DNA of 64,000 bases. Source: Durusdinium trenchii (Eukaryota > Sar > Dinophyceae > Suessiales > Symbiodiniaceae). The position numbers and the translations under genes were made by a program. Positions 42,300-53,944 of this stretch are shown one piece after another. How positions within the stretch are numbered: the stretch's first letter is position 1; each line of letters begins with the position of its first letter. Under the pieces are notes generated by a model that saw only the letters and a program-made list of their open reading frames with translations, was not told where the DNA came from and did no database searches. The stretch lies in assembly GCA_963970005.1 (NCBI GenBank), contig CAXAMN010023339.1:144702-208701 (forward strand), given 5' to 3'.

Positions 42300-45200
42300 G
42301 TCCGGGAGCTTGGACGACCGGATGGCTTAAGACAGATGGGTGGCGTCTAAACCCACCATAGCCCCAGCAGCTCAGCCAAAGACCACTCTGGTTGGGAAAA
42401 ACATGAAAATGGTGAAAAATATGGGGAAAGTCTCAAAGATCAGTTTTCATTTTTCATGCAAAAGTGCTGGGGAGGTGTGGAACGAGACATGGGTGAAACA
42501 TGGGGAGAAACACAACAACTGGTCATCTCATCCCTGTTGCCTGCCATTGTTTTTGTTTGGTCCCCAGATGAGATTTGAGGATGGGTTTCATAGCACCACC
42601 GAGGTTGGATGGTTGTTGAATTAAACCAAAAATTACGGTAGTGTTTGTTATTGTTTGTTGATGTTTGCTGGATGCAGATAGGCTTGGGAACTGACGGACC
42701 TTCCTTTCTCCTCTTCTTGCCTTGAAAATTCGAGGGACGGCGGCCCCGTTGCGACTTGTACGCGAGACCACTTATATACAGTACTGTCAGGCGAAGCAAT
42801 GCATCCACTTCACAATGGGTGTGTGCGTGTGTTTTCTCACAAGAGGTTTCATATCACCTATCCAGGATCAACACGGACCAACACGGACTATGAGGTTTCT
42901 CATCAAGAATTGTTGGAGGCCAAAATTTCTAGGTCTCTAGACTCTAGATGTTTGTAGGTCCTTCCAATCACCTAAGATACACAAAGAGTTCGAAGGGTTT
43001 CACTCCTTGCGCGTTCAAAGTGAAACCCAGGTCTCCCTTGGAGTTCCTTTCGGCTCGAGAGACGTTTCGACCCAACGAGCCCCTTTCACCCATGAGCCTT
43101 GAACTGTCCTGGCCGATGCTCGGTGAAGATGCGGAACATGCGGAGCTGGCAGACTTGGGTTGTTTAAAGGGCTGGGAGACTTGCCAAGTTGTGAAGAGTG
43201 ATTTCTCGTGGTTTTGTCAGCTCAAGCCATAGCAGTTTGGGTCACTGTGCTGGCAATCGATCTATCACGATGGTTCATGGCTGTTTGGGCACAGGTCTTG
43301 TTGAGGTCTTATTGAAAGATTTGTTTGAGTTTCTTTGTATTAATAGTATATAATAGTATAGTGTAATTGCGTGGCCACATCACTTTGAGGTGTTGTTTCC
43401 CATCCTCCGATGTCGCCAATTACCTCCGAAGGTAGGGAAGTAAAAGTACTGACTCCACAAACGCCAAGTGACTTTGCTCAGAAGATCGAAGCTTGGCCTC
43501 CTTGTGTTGTGTCTCAAACACGATTTGTTGCAATCCTTTGCAGGCCTCTTCTAAGACGTTTGTAGAGTGGTGTGTGCATCCTAGGCATTCCTACTTAGGT
43601 GGTGTCAGTGTTCTTTACTCCATACCCCAGATGATGTTCTTATAGAGTCCTTGCGAGCCACATAAAGAAAGTTCCTGCTTTCTTAGGGCCAGCTCATTGA
43701 TCGAAGAAGAGTGGAACGAGAGAGCCTCTTGGAGGAGCTCGGAGGTCCCATCAGCCGGTTGTGAGGGGACTTTGAGAGCCTGAACTGGGATGTTCCAAAA
43801 GTGGTTCAGATATCAAGCTTTTTTAGGTCTCTCAACCTGACTCATATAGATAGACATATAATGACATATAGATAGACTGGATATGTCAGTGGATATGTCC
43901 TATGACCTGCAACAGTAAGCATTCATCATCCACTGTTACTGGTTGCTCGGATTGACCTAAAGGATATGCTCTTTTCAGCTGCTCCACCAGGATGCTATCG
44001 ATCTCTCTCGGAGGATCGCTCCGGCACAGGTGATGTTTGACTGTTTGATGGAAGAGTGGAGCACCAGCACCATCCAGTGCCCCATGAGACAGTTTCTTCT
44101 TTTTTTGATTTTAGACTAGATCATACAACAGTATGTGACTATATAGTGAATCATGAAGAATCATGCAACACGGAATTGTGTGACTGCGAAGGGTTTGTTC
44201 CACGGACAGTTCAACAGTAGGTTTCCCGGTCGCCGGTGGAAAGCAGACATACAGACAGGCCGCAGGATGAACATGTTTGGATCTGCTGGATGAGCAGACT
44301 TTCCTGGACCAATTTGTCCAATGGAGATCTCTAAGTAGTGGCCTGGGTAGGTGTCAACCTACAACCTTTTTTGGACGCTCACTTTTCCAGGACGCTTCAC
44401 ACGGAAGATGTTTGGATCATGTTGAAGCAAGTAGCTTCCAGTTTGGGGTAAGTGCGTTATGCGGCGGCGTCATATTGTTGGGGTATGTTGATTGGTTTTG
44501 TATGAGTATAGAAAAGCTTATGAGTTGACTTTGGCGGTTCCATGATGTGGTCAAACACCGCACGCTTGTCTACAAGGTGAGCCACCAGGTGAGACAAGCT
44601 TCGAAATCCTCGGAGCATTCGCTGCATTACCTCAAGGAGGAGTGTCAACTCATGTTGGAAGCTCGGTTGGGTGTGGTGCTCACATGTATATGTATATGAG
44701 TCTATGATATGTATATATATATATTATAGCCCTTAAAATATTCAGTAAAGAGATCGAGTTGAAAAGGTAAACATGCTTGGCACCCTCCTGTGTGGCCAAC
44801 GACGGTGCCGCTCTCCGGTGTGTCCCGTTGCCGCCCACGCCGGTGTCTCAGTGTGGCTTTTTCCATAGCCGGTCCTCCGTCCCCCCTACTCTAATCATCC
44901 ATACGATCCATCATTGAAATCCATATGATCCATATCATCTCAATAATCGTGTTTCGTTTGGGGATACTTCGTTGTGGCGTGTTGCTCTCCTGGATTCACT
45001 ACATCACCCAGACACTCCATGTACGACATAAATATATAGAGAGAGAGAGCTCCTACATAGACCCCTGAAACCAGCCCAATGTTGGCAAATATGGCAGTCC
45101 CATGGCGCGCGTGGCGTGAGGAACTCCGCGCGTGGCGTGAGACTGGTGTGAGACTGGTGGGTTGGAAGGCAACCGAGTTGGAAGGAGTCAGTGGAAGGCA

Positions 45201-46314
45201 AAGTTTTTTTTGTCCTTTGAGTTGTATCGGTTGCTTTGGATTTGTTTGGATCTTTGCACAAGGAAAACTTGGGTCCCAATGTGCCGAGTGACCATCATCC
45301 ATCATGCTCCAGCATCCTATATCCAGGACTCTCCAACAGGCTGTTTTGGGACCCTAACAGGTGGTTTTTGAGAACCTGTTGTCATACCGAGTGGGTGCTG
45401 GCGGACTAGACCAAGCAATTAGCCCTTTTGAATCACTTTTGAAACGATGTTTCCATGTTCCGATGGATGTCAGAGCGTCCAGCCCGTAGTTGACCTCATG
45501 GTTCAGAGAGTTTCAGAAGGATGTGTAACTTTCAGCTTCCATTCAACGAGAAATTTAATGTTGTTTTCTAAATTAGGACATTTACCACTTTCTTACACTA
45601 CATGTTTGACCGTTTGACATCCCCTTCACCAGCTGCCTTCACCAGCTGGTTTTGGGGAATCACCGGGACTTGTGGAAGAACTCCGGGACTCTGGCTGAGG
45701 AGCCCACACGGCAGTCCAGGCTTCATGGCTTTATGGTGGCGGTCCTGGAGGACCCTGAGCTTTTCCAAGCACCTTGGGTTTAATATTTGGTTTATCACTT
45801 ATAGACTTATAGAAGTATTAGATTATTTATTCTTATAACTTACTTACTGTATAGACTGTAGTAGCTGGAAGCAAGGAACCAAGCAACTTGCTTCGGCCGC
45901 GTTTAGATCCGGCGTTGAGATCCTGTCAATCCGGTCCCAAAGTCGACCTTCTTTACGGACCGACGGTCGAGGGAGGTCCTTCAGAGGTCTTTGAGGTTGT
46001 TTTCAGTGCTGGGTCGTGCAGTGGTGTTCTTTTCTTTTGGGGGGGCGGGGGGGGTGATGCTGACACGGAAAGAGGAACATGTTGAAGTTTGTACGGTACA
46101 TTGCCGTGTTTGTATATATATATATAATTCGTATTGTTTCGTTTTTGTATACCCTGGGCTTCAAACCTACATTTTAAATATGTCCGTTGACAGAAAGACC
46201 ATTTCTTCAAAAGGCTTTGAAATCACACCAAATCACATAACAATCACACATGGTATCCCATCAACTTCCCTTTTCTCAGCTTCCATCAGGGTTCCTCACG
46301 CGTGAAACAGTGTG
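42300..46314. other. Unassigned stretch downstream of the last KASIII exon
   Basis: Weak exon candidates are 43979-44029 (51 nt between TTTTCAG and CAG|GTGATG, phase 0 reading LLHQDAIDLSRRIAPAQ) and about 43080-43190 (plus). Neither is recognised. A dispersed repeat copy lies at 45003-45103, and a short GCGCGTGGCGTGAG duplication follows it. Confidence 0.3.
45003..45103. repeat. Dispersed repeat, copy 2
   Basis: Shares CAGACACTCCATGTA, GACCCCTGAAACCA and ATGGCAGTCCCATG in order with 21160-21256. The central microsatellite differs (GA here, TA there). Confidence 0.6.
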
Positions 46315-46518
46315 ATGGCCTCTTCAAGGCATTCAAACCCTCAAGTCGCATCACATCACCTTCGGGATGATGCATTCAACCTTGATGTGCGCACCCCTTT
46401 GTCATTCAGAAACGACTCAACACAGCATTCTTTAGATGCCAAGAAACTGATGTATACGGTGCTTCATGCCCAGGATCCTGCATACACTAAATTGGTATGG
46501 AAAAAAGGGGCACCATAG
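46315..46518 (+). CDS. Small unidentified ORF at the edge of the minus-strand gene block
   Basis: 67 codons from ATG to TAG with natural composition (HHLRDDAFNLDVRTPLSF, then DAKKLMYTVLHAQDPAY). It runs opposite to the neighbouring gene C. No motif is recognised, and it could be a chance frame. Confidence 0.33.
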   Translation: MASSRHSNPQVASHHLRDDAFNLDVRTPLSFRNDSTQHSLDAKKLMYTVLHAQDPAYTKLVWKKGAP

Positions 46519-46639
46519 GCAGTGACTATTACCCATCCTCAACTTGGAAACCCGCAAGACCCACCACAGGCGTCTCCGCGGATGTGAATACTTGCATATG
46601 CCTCAATCAAGGCTTGCACATGCATGCATGAACAAGCTG

Positions 46640-49222
46640 CAACACTTTTGCAGACAATGCCATGATGCCCTTTAACCAACGCATTCCATCCTCATCACAG
46701 TAGCAATGAAAATAGCGAGGGTTGTATCCTTGGTATGATGAGGTCAAGGGATTCTGGAGAACATCCGCGGTTAGGCCAAAGTAGTACTAGTGTTTGTTCA
46801 CCCACTATTGATGTGGAAGCAAAATGTATGCAAGCAAGTACAATTGGACAGGGGCTCTGTGACGAAGAGCATCTTTGCAAAGATGCGAGAGAACCTTAAT
46901 TGCGCTCGCTCAGTTCAATGTCTTTTTCAGGATTGGTGGAGCTAAAGGGATCACAAACATCACAAACATGTAATCACAGCACACTGCCCAGTAGCGTGGG
47001 CTTTTGGCTTGAGCTGCCAATCCATGAGGAGAGACCTGTCACTGACACTATCTCCACGTGCAAAAGGGTCGTTTTTGATCCACCATCGCCTCATGGATAG
47101 CAGGCACAGTGCCTTGTACAGCTCAATGAAGCGCATGCCAGCATCATGAAGGCTTTGGGCGGCACACTCACTCCTAACTTTGGTTCACTTCAGTTTCAAC
47201 AATTTCTCCAATCTGGATCAGAAACCGTGGTGGGGGAAACAACCAAAAATACTGAAACATGAGAGGAAGGTTCAAATATCTCCCATTGGTCTCCATCAAA
47301 ACATGGAACCGTGTCAGATGAGTCCTTAGTGCATTTTCGTGCGTGCTGGCCTTGATGTGAGGACTGAGTTGGGATTCGGGAGTGTGTTTGAGTGCAAATA
47401 CTGGATCTGATCTATTGGGGAGCTCATTATATAACAAAATAGCAACCATGTTCTTCAAGTTTGGGCCTAGGGTTCATAGCTGAGCTGGACAGCACCAGTC
47501 TTTCGTAAAAGTCCTTACCATGGTGGTCACCCAAAGCGATAGCATCTTGCAGGCAGAAGGTAAGCCATTCCATGATACATCGGCCATTCCAAGCTTTGGC
47601 AGTCATGAGGATATGCCCATGCTTCTTTTTCACCTGGATCTATCGATCTAGGCTTTGCAAGATGACAAAAAAACTCATTACATCAAATTTATATAGTTAT
47701 CATTTATATGCTTATAGCTTACAAACCAAAAACTAGACACAACATAGCCAGAGCTGCAAGCTTGACTGTGAACGGAGGCTGACTTTGTTTTATACGGTGG
47801 TCACGGCAAAATGCCACGTAGCTCGCATAGGACCTGTCCAATTGCTCTTCAAATGGCCCGGCTCCGAAATAGCCGACATCTTCGCAAAGCATGCGCCTTT
47901 GCTGCAGGAACTTGACGCTGGGGTTGCTGCGTTGGCTTGTGTATGCATGTTGCATCATATGCGCATCATTTGACGATACTGGCTTCCCAAATCCCCAAAA
48001 TTATGCACAAGCCAGCTGTAGCAACCCCAAAAGCTTGACACTCATAGCATCTCAGTCTACGCCGCGGCCTTGGGAGATTGGTAGTGGGATCTGGCATATT
48101 TAGGACGAGTGGCAAACATGCCCCATTGGCAGTGAATAGGATACCCAACTGGATGGTGTGCATGCTGCACCATTTTACCATCGATGGAGAGAATCCTCCA
48201 GGGATGAGAATTAACGGGCCTCAGTTGGGATCCCCAAACATTGGTGACTGTTTCTTGGGGTCTAAAACGAAGAAAGGTTCCACCAACAACCCACATATTA
48301 CTCAGCCAAATCACATATGTTTCGGCTCGGCAATCTCAGGGCTATGAATTCCTCTGTGCAGAATTCCTCCTGGGACCACCGCTCATCCTCTCCATTGTTG
48401 TGGTAAAGAAGACTCTGAGGCCCCTTCGATCGAGCCGGACATTTATGGCAAACCTGTCAGGTAGCCAGTCTGGATTCCGACGGCAACCCCAGCTTCAAAC
48501 AAACACCTTTAGCAATGAACAACTATAAATAAACATAGAAAACTTAGCCAGACCAAATTAAGACAAACAACTTGGATGGCTTGCCATCCAGTCTTCACAA
48601 ACCGCCATTGAAGTTTATGCCAGGCCCAATCACCACGAAACTCTACCACTGCAAACACTCGATGGTCTGCCGTGATGGGTTTTCCAGATCTTTCTACATC
48701 AGCCTTGCTGAGGTAAGATCCTGGGGGATTCGTTGAGGGGTTGTAGCCGGTATGCAGGGCTTGAAATGACCAGAGGAGTCTTCGATAGACTGCATTAAGC
48801 GTGCGGTTTTTGACCATGGTGTCTTCATCGCACGAAAACAGAAGGTATCGACTGCAACGGACAGAGCGTGGTCTATATAGAACCAGGTTGAGGAATAACC
48901 CCACTACCTTCTCCTTGCGATACTGCGTAACCAATTGTGCCCCGTCACCATACAGGCCTAAGGGCACGTGGTTGTCTGAGGATGTGGTGTTCACAGCAAA
49001 GTCCTGTCCATGCTCTCTGGCATGCCTCCAAAATTGCACGACATCGGAGTCCAATATGTTAACACCAACTTGATCAAATAAATAGGATATGAGACGATGT
49101 GGGTGGATGATAGGCAATGCTTCCATCGCGATCATCTTCTTTCGTTGGAGAGGGACTTCAACATACTCTATCTCCTTAGGTGGCACTAGAGACGCCCAAT
49201 CAGGAATGACACCCAATAGCTA
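46640..49222 (-). CDS. Gene C of the minus-strand block: dinoflagellate-type GDGA / RGDW protein
   Basis: At least seven exons. C1 (about 49222-48572) has VPLGLYGDGAQ, CSRYLLFS and VVEFRGDWAWHKLQWRF. C2 (48453-about 48321) starts VCHKCPARSKGPQ. C3 (48219-about 48130) has PGGFSPSMVKWCSMHTIQLG. C4 (about 47910-47770) has EDVGYFGAGPFEEQLDRSY and RIKQSQPPF. C5 (47633-about 47480) has KKHGHILMTAKAWNGRCIME. C6 (about 47165-46990) has WWIKNDPF and WQLKPKAH. C7 (about 46735-46640) has YNPRYFHCYCDEDGMRWLKG. The joins C1-C2 (CAA|GTTG..CAG|GTT) and C2-C3 (T|GTGATT..GAG|GC) keep phase. The 3' end and any 5' exons are unresolved; an in-frame stop just upstream of C1 shows that C1 is entered by splicing. 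I recall many dinoflagellate gene models with this motif set but know no function. The repeated presence of such a large family suggests a mobile origin, which is inference. Confidence 0.62.
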
Positions 49223-50263
49223 TGCATGCTCCCTTGATAAGAATGGTTTGCGGAGGATTGGCGTGCTACACCTCGCACGCGGCTCGAAGAAGGCCAAGGC
49301 GCGACACCAATGTCAGTAAAGGTCCAAAAGTCACGGGCATCATTCTTCCCGGATTTTGTGCCAAGTGCATGAGAATGTCGATGAACTGCTGATTTGCTTT
49401 CCTGAGAGTTCGATGTGAGTCATGGAAGACTATCGAAGACTATATAGACTATAATTGCAAATATATTGCATCCTTCATGACTCTCATGAATTACTTGCCA
49501 GCATTGATTGCCATAAATTTGATGGCCAAGTTTCCTGCACGTGAGCTCGGATATTTTGCATGACTTGTGAGCAGGAAGTCATCTTAGCGAGAATCATCAC
49601 GGCATATCACGGCAACAAAATGGGACCCCAACTTTTTGTTTTTTATATAATTCCTGCTTGCTGACCCCTCCTTGCCAACAGGGCACTCCAGCTCCAACAT
49701 CATCAACGGCTTTCTCCACGACAAAGGCTCGCTCGGGAGCACCTACTCAAGTCGAAGCTTCGTTTGGGCAACTTCAACTAATTAATATACATGCATGCAT
49801 GAACACACGAAATCTTTAGACTCACGCTCTGTGCGCCGTACAGTAGCTAGCTTTCTCAAGCATGCGGTTTTTTCTCCGATGACCCGTGATACTTCGACCG
49901 ATATGGCATATCGATTTCCAGAGAAGACATAGACTCCAGATTGAGGCATTGGTCGACCCCTCTGGAGCTTTCAAACGCCACAATTGCACAATTGCCATTA
50001 TTGCAGTTGTGTTAACCCCCAGCGCATGTGCATTCACACGCAAGTCAGAAGCTGCTTCACTGGAAACTGGAAACAAAACATTAAGTTGTTAAAAGCTTAT
50101 ACGTTAAACCAAAATCGATCTGGTGTATTTGTCATGGGAATATTTGGGGTACATCAATCCTCAAGACACATCACATCTTGCAGCACTGACATCGTTCAAC
50201 AAAGCAAGGATCCTAAGCTGCAACTCCTGGAGATACAGCAGCCCTGCTAGGCCTAGGCCTACA
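49223..50263. other. Spacer between genes B and C, may hold gene C 5' exons
   Basis: About 49290-49400 on the minus strand is open and could be an upstream exon of gene C. A CATGCATGCATG tract is at 49791-49804. Nothing is firm. Confidence 0.3.
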
Positions 50264-53200
50264 CTACACTTTCATTTTCTTCAACACATCGGTGACACTA
50301 TCTGCCAGCTTCCCAGCAGCATTGTATTTGTTCAGAACCTTGTCCTCATCACCCACCTGTCACGGAGATCAAACCTAAATTGGTTGTTTGGGAGAAGTTG
50401 GCACCATGCACTAGCAAAAAATATAGGCCTTGGCTGTATCGATCAGTTTTTGGAGTTCATTCCGCATCTTCTCCATGGTTGACCGATGGGGTTTGAGCTG
50501 CTTCGCAAACGCAGCCCCCATTTCAGCTGACCTCGTGATGTATCTTAGATCTAGAGATCGATCGGCCATGATAAAAAAAAAGAGGTCGAGATATCACTCA
50601 TGCATGCATGCAGTTATTGATATATGACCGACACTTGTCAAAAACCTTGCAGGCCAGGAACACATTCTCTGCATTTGATTGGATCGTGTTAGCCCTTTGC
50701 AAAAGACCGTTGAGCTTTGAAAGGACCTCCAAAAGGCAGCAACCCCCCACTGATTGTCCCCCAAACCACTCTCAAGAACATATATGCACCAAGAATTGCA
50801 AAAGCAATATTTGGCAGTGTCTATATTTAAGACATTGAGGCCTAAAAAAGGGCACACTGCCAAACTTGCCTTTTAAATTAAGAACCGGTCGCTCGTGTTG
50901 GCACATGTGCACACCTTCCGCGCTTCACCACATTCGTTCTTCAATCTCTCTTTTTCTTTCCTCTCGGCTTCCTTCTTGGCTTCCCTTGCTTTCTTGCTTT
51001 CTTCCCGTTTCCTTTTGCTTTCTTCCTGTTTCTCACGCTTCTCCTTTTCCTTCGCAGATTCCTTCTTTGATTTCTTGCTCTTTTTGTGGTGCTTCTTCGA
51101 ACCCTTCTTGCTTTTCTTGTGTTTGCGCTTCGCTTTGCGGTCCTAATATTGGGTGACTACACTGTGCAATACAGGATGCATGTGCCACGCGTACAACACG
51201 ACACAGCAAACGCCAAGAAAAATCACGTCCAGTCCTCTGTGGATGATGACTCTGAATCTGAATCAGATGACTCATCATCAGAATCGGCAGAGTCACTCAC
51301 ACTTGAAGATGAATGCCTGCGGGACCTCTTACCCCTCTTCTGGTTTTTCTTGCGCTCACGACGTTGCTCCTTGGATGCAGCTGAAAATAGAGACGTCATT
51401 ACCGTGTCCTCCTCCTCCGTCTCGGCGTCGCAATCCCAGACGAGATATTGGCGCATCTCCTGAAGTATATTATATGGATTGTAGACACGACAAAATCAAA
51501 AACGGCACTTCCACTGCCAAGTAGAGTCATCCTCACAGGGCATGCTGGTTTGTGGACTGTTAATTAGTGCGACTACCATGCAAGGTTTGTGTGCTGCTAA
51601 GAAGCTGGAATGTCTGGATCGTTCTCTCCCAAGTCTGGGTGCTTTCGCACTTGAGTGCGGGCAGCCTCTGCATCTGACAATTTCGCCCGTACAATTGCTG
51701 CTGCAATTTCTTTGCTACCGTATTTGCTTGCTATCTCAATTTCTGTCAGCCACTTGCGGCAGCCATGCCGTCTCATGGTTCTCTTTTGGCGCAGCTGCAC
51801 CATGAACTCACTGCATGACCACACACCATTGCAGCCAAGCCATTGCTCTTGCAAGACTTGAAGTCTTGCTGAACCTTATTTGCAATGCACGTGTGTGGGC
51901 TGTGCAGCTAGTTGTTCCCGTGCGCTCTTGATTGCATATATGGAACACCGGAATGCGGCTCTTCCAGCGGCTTTCACTTCAGGAGGTGTGTCTGCGCCTA
52001 GACTGATCAGTACTAGTAGTTCATCATGCATGCGCACAAAACTTAAGAAATAGAATTTCAAAACCTTGTCCATTTTCAGTGCCTGCATACTACTCACTTG
52101 CAACCTAGCTACTCTCAAAGGATCTGCGGAAACGCATGTATTGGGCGTGTGCTGCTTTCCTAAGTCGTTCCGCCTCTTCCTGGTCACTGTCAACCTGTCT
52201 CGCGGGGCTCTTGCTACGTTTCGTTTTTGACCCCTTGCGCTTCTTGTCACTGCTGCTGGATTCCTCACTTGCAGTGGCACTACAATCCTCTTCCTCATGC
52301 TCCTCCTTGTCAGCTTTGCACGGCTTGCCAATGGTTTTGGCATCCTTCTTTGGCTTCTTCAGGGATGGCTTTGGGGATTGCTTTGGGGATGGGCGGGCTT
52401 TGGCCTTTGCTGTTGCTGCTGCGCCACGGGTGGACAAGGCCAAGTCTGCGGTTTTGGCACGACCTAGACACTCCTGTACAGCTTTGGATGTTTTGGGCGT
52501 GAGTTCAGTGCTAGAAGCACGCTCAAGCTTCACTGGCCTGGTAGGTTTCGATTTTGCAGCTGTTGGAGCATTTTTTCTGGATCTTTTGTTGGTCTTCACA
52601 GGCTCAGAGCTGCCAGGTGCTTGCTTACCCTTTCCCTTGCCTTTGTTCTTGACGATGGTTTTCTTCACTCTCCTGCTAGGTTTCTCATGTTTCTCTCCAC
52701 CCTCCAAAATTGGCTGGCTTTGGACACTGGGATCCAACTTGCGCCTTGAGTCCGACTGCAAGTTGCTAGTGCTGCGCCTACGGTTAAGCTTGGGTGGCGG
52801 TGTTGTCAACAATGCCAATGCTTGTGCACGCTCAACCTCCTCAGCTGTAGCCGGCACAGTGGTCGCTGCGGAAACACCTGCGCCACACCAGTCACGAAGC
52901 TTCGTACAGCACCGTGCAGAGATTATATATGCACACTATAGTACTTAGTAGTTATATGATATGATACGATATCAGGATCATGTATTGCGCACCTCGAGAA
53001 AGTGCAGGTGACTTTGACCTTCGCCGAGTCAATGCTGGCCTGAGTTTTAAAGATCAGGCGGATAGAAGTTGATCACGTTATATATCATAATATGCAATGC
53101 GCATGTACATATATTGAGTGCACTTATATGTGTCCAGCCTGGGAGTCATCACTTGGGTCTCCTCGTTATCAAGTGGTGATCCAGCGTGCGCTCCATCACT

Positions 53201-53269
53201 CACCCTTTGACTAGCACGCTTTGCTGCCCTGCTGAGGGCTGCCTGTACTGCTGGATCCAGAGGACTCAT
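50264..53269 (-). CDS. Gene B of the minus-strand block: lysine-rich protein with a conserved RKWLT domain
   Basis: Probable start is the ATG at 53269 (MSPLDPAVQAALSRAAKRAS). Exons, approximate: about 53269-53118; 52880-52110 (Lys/Ser/Pro-rich, basic, ending QYMRFRRSFESS); 51995-51900 (ADTPPEVKAAGRAAF); 51870-51610 (QEQWLGCNGVWSC, then HGCRKWLTEIEIASKYGSKE and IVRAKLSD); 51464-51235 (QYLVWDCDAETEEED, then Arg/Ser and Asp/Ser runs); 51143-50900 (Lys/Glu-rich, charged helix); about 50790-50640 (VLSKLNGLLQRANTIQSNAE); about 50550-50430 (MGAAFAKQLKPHRSTMEK); 50356-50264 (VGDEDKVLNKYNAAGKLADS, ending in TAG). The basic low-complexity parts suggest a nuclear, nucleic-acid-associated protein. The motif series MRF(R/Y)RS then RKW(L/M)T then KYG is one I remember from many dinoflagellate predictions. 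Function unknown. Confidence 0.62.
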
Positions 53270-53944
53270 GACTGGAGGCTGCTCCAATCAAGCTCCGGAT
53301 TCGAAACTGGCCACGACCGACACCTTTTGAGCAAAATGCTGTCCGATATTAATCCGTCCGTAAATCATTTCACTCGGAATTCGATAGTTGTTTTATGTTT
53401 TTTTGTGTGATTTCGAGCGTTTTTTAAGCAAATGCGTTCACGCGTATTTATGTCCTTTCACTCATAAAAATGTCCTTTCACTCTCCGTTCACGATGTTTC
53501 ACGCTAGTTTCACGCTGAATTCACGCTCGAATATGACTATTCGAATATTCGATCGATCAATATCCGAGTATCGAAAGTCGGATCCTTTCTCTTTTCAAAC
53601 TTCCGGAATTCCACTCAAGTTGTTGGAGCAAAGCTGGGCTATAGCACAGCACTACATAATTAATGTACATGCCAGGAGTGCAGAACTATAATTAAAGTTG
53701 TGATCCTCGGAGCTTGCCTAATAACCTAACTAGCTAGCGCGCTATAGATTATATATAATATAATGATTAATATAATAGCTAGCTAGCAGCTACAAAACTG
53801 ATTGCATCGATCGATCTTATTAATTACTAAAAACCGGGTGGTTCGACTTCTATATATAGATTATATATTAGATATAACATACACATGTACCGTGGCAAGC
53901 GTTCCCTCAAGTGTGTAGAGCACACTTGCAAACAAGCTCTTGAA
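53270..53944. other. Spacer between genes A and B
   Basis: AT-rich, with a TA/CTAGCTAG-rich segment at about 53740-53880. The stretch 53400-53560 is rich in TTTCAC/GTTCACG repeats. No gene is seen. Confidence 0.4.

Noticed and set aside
43979-44029. LLHQ in a well-bordered 51-nt exon candidate as the missing KASIII HQAN exon
   Set aside because: Only the LLHQ letters match; the following A-N and the R-I helix are absent, and the exons that should precede it were not found.
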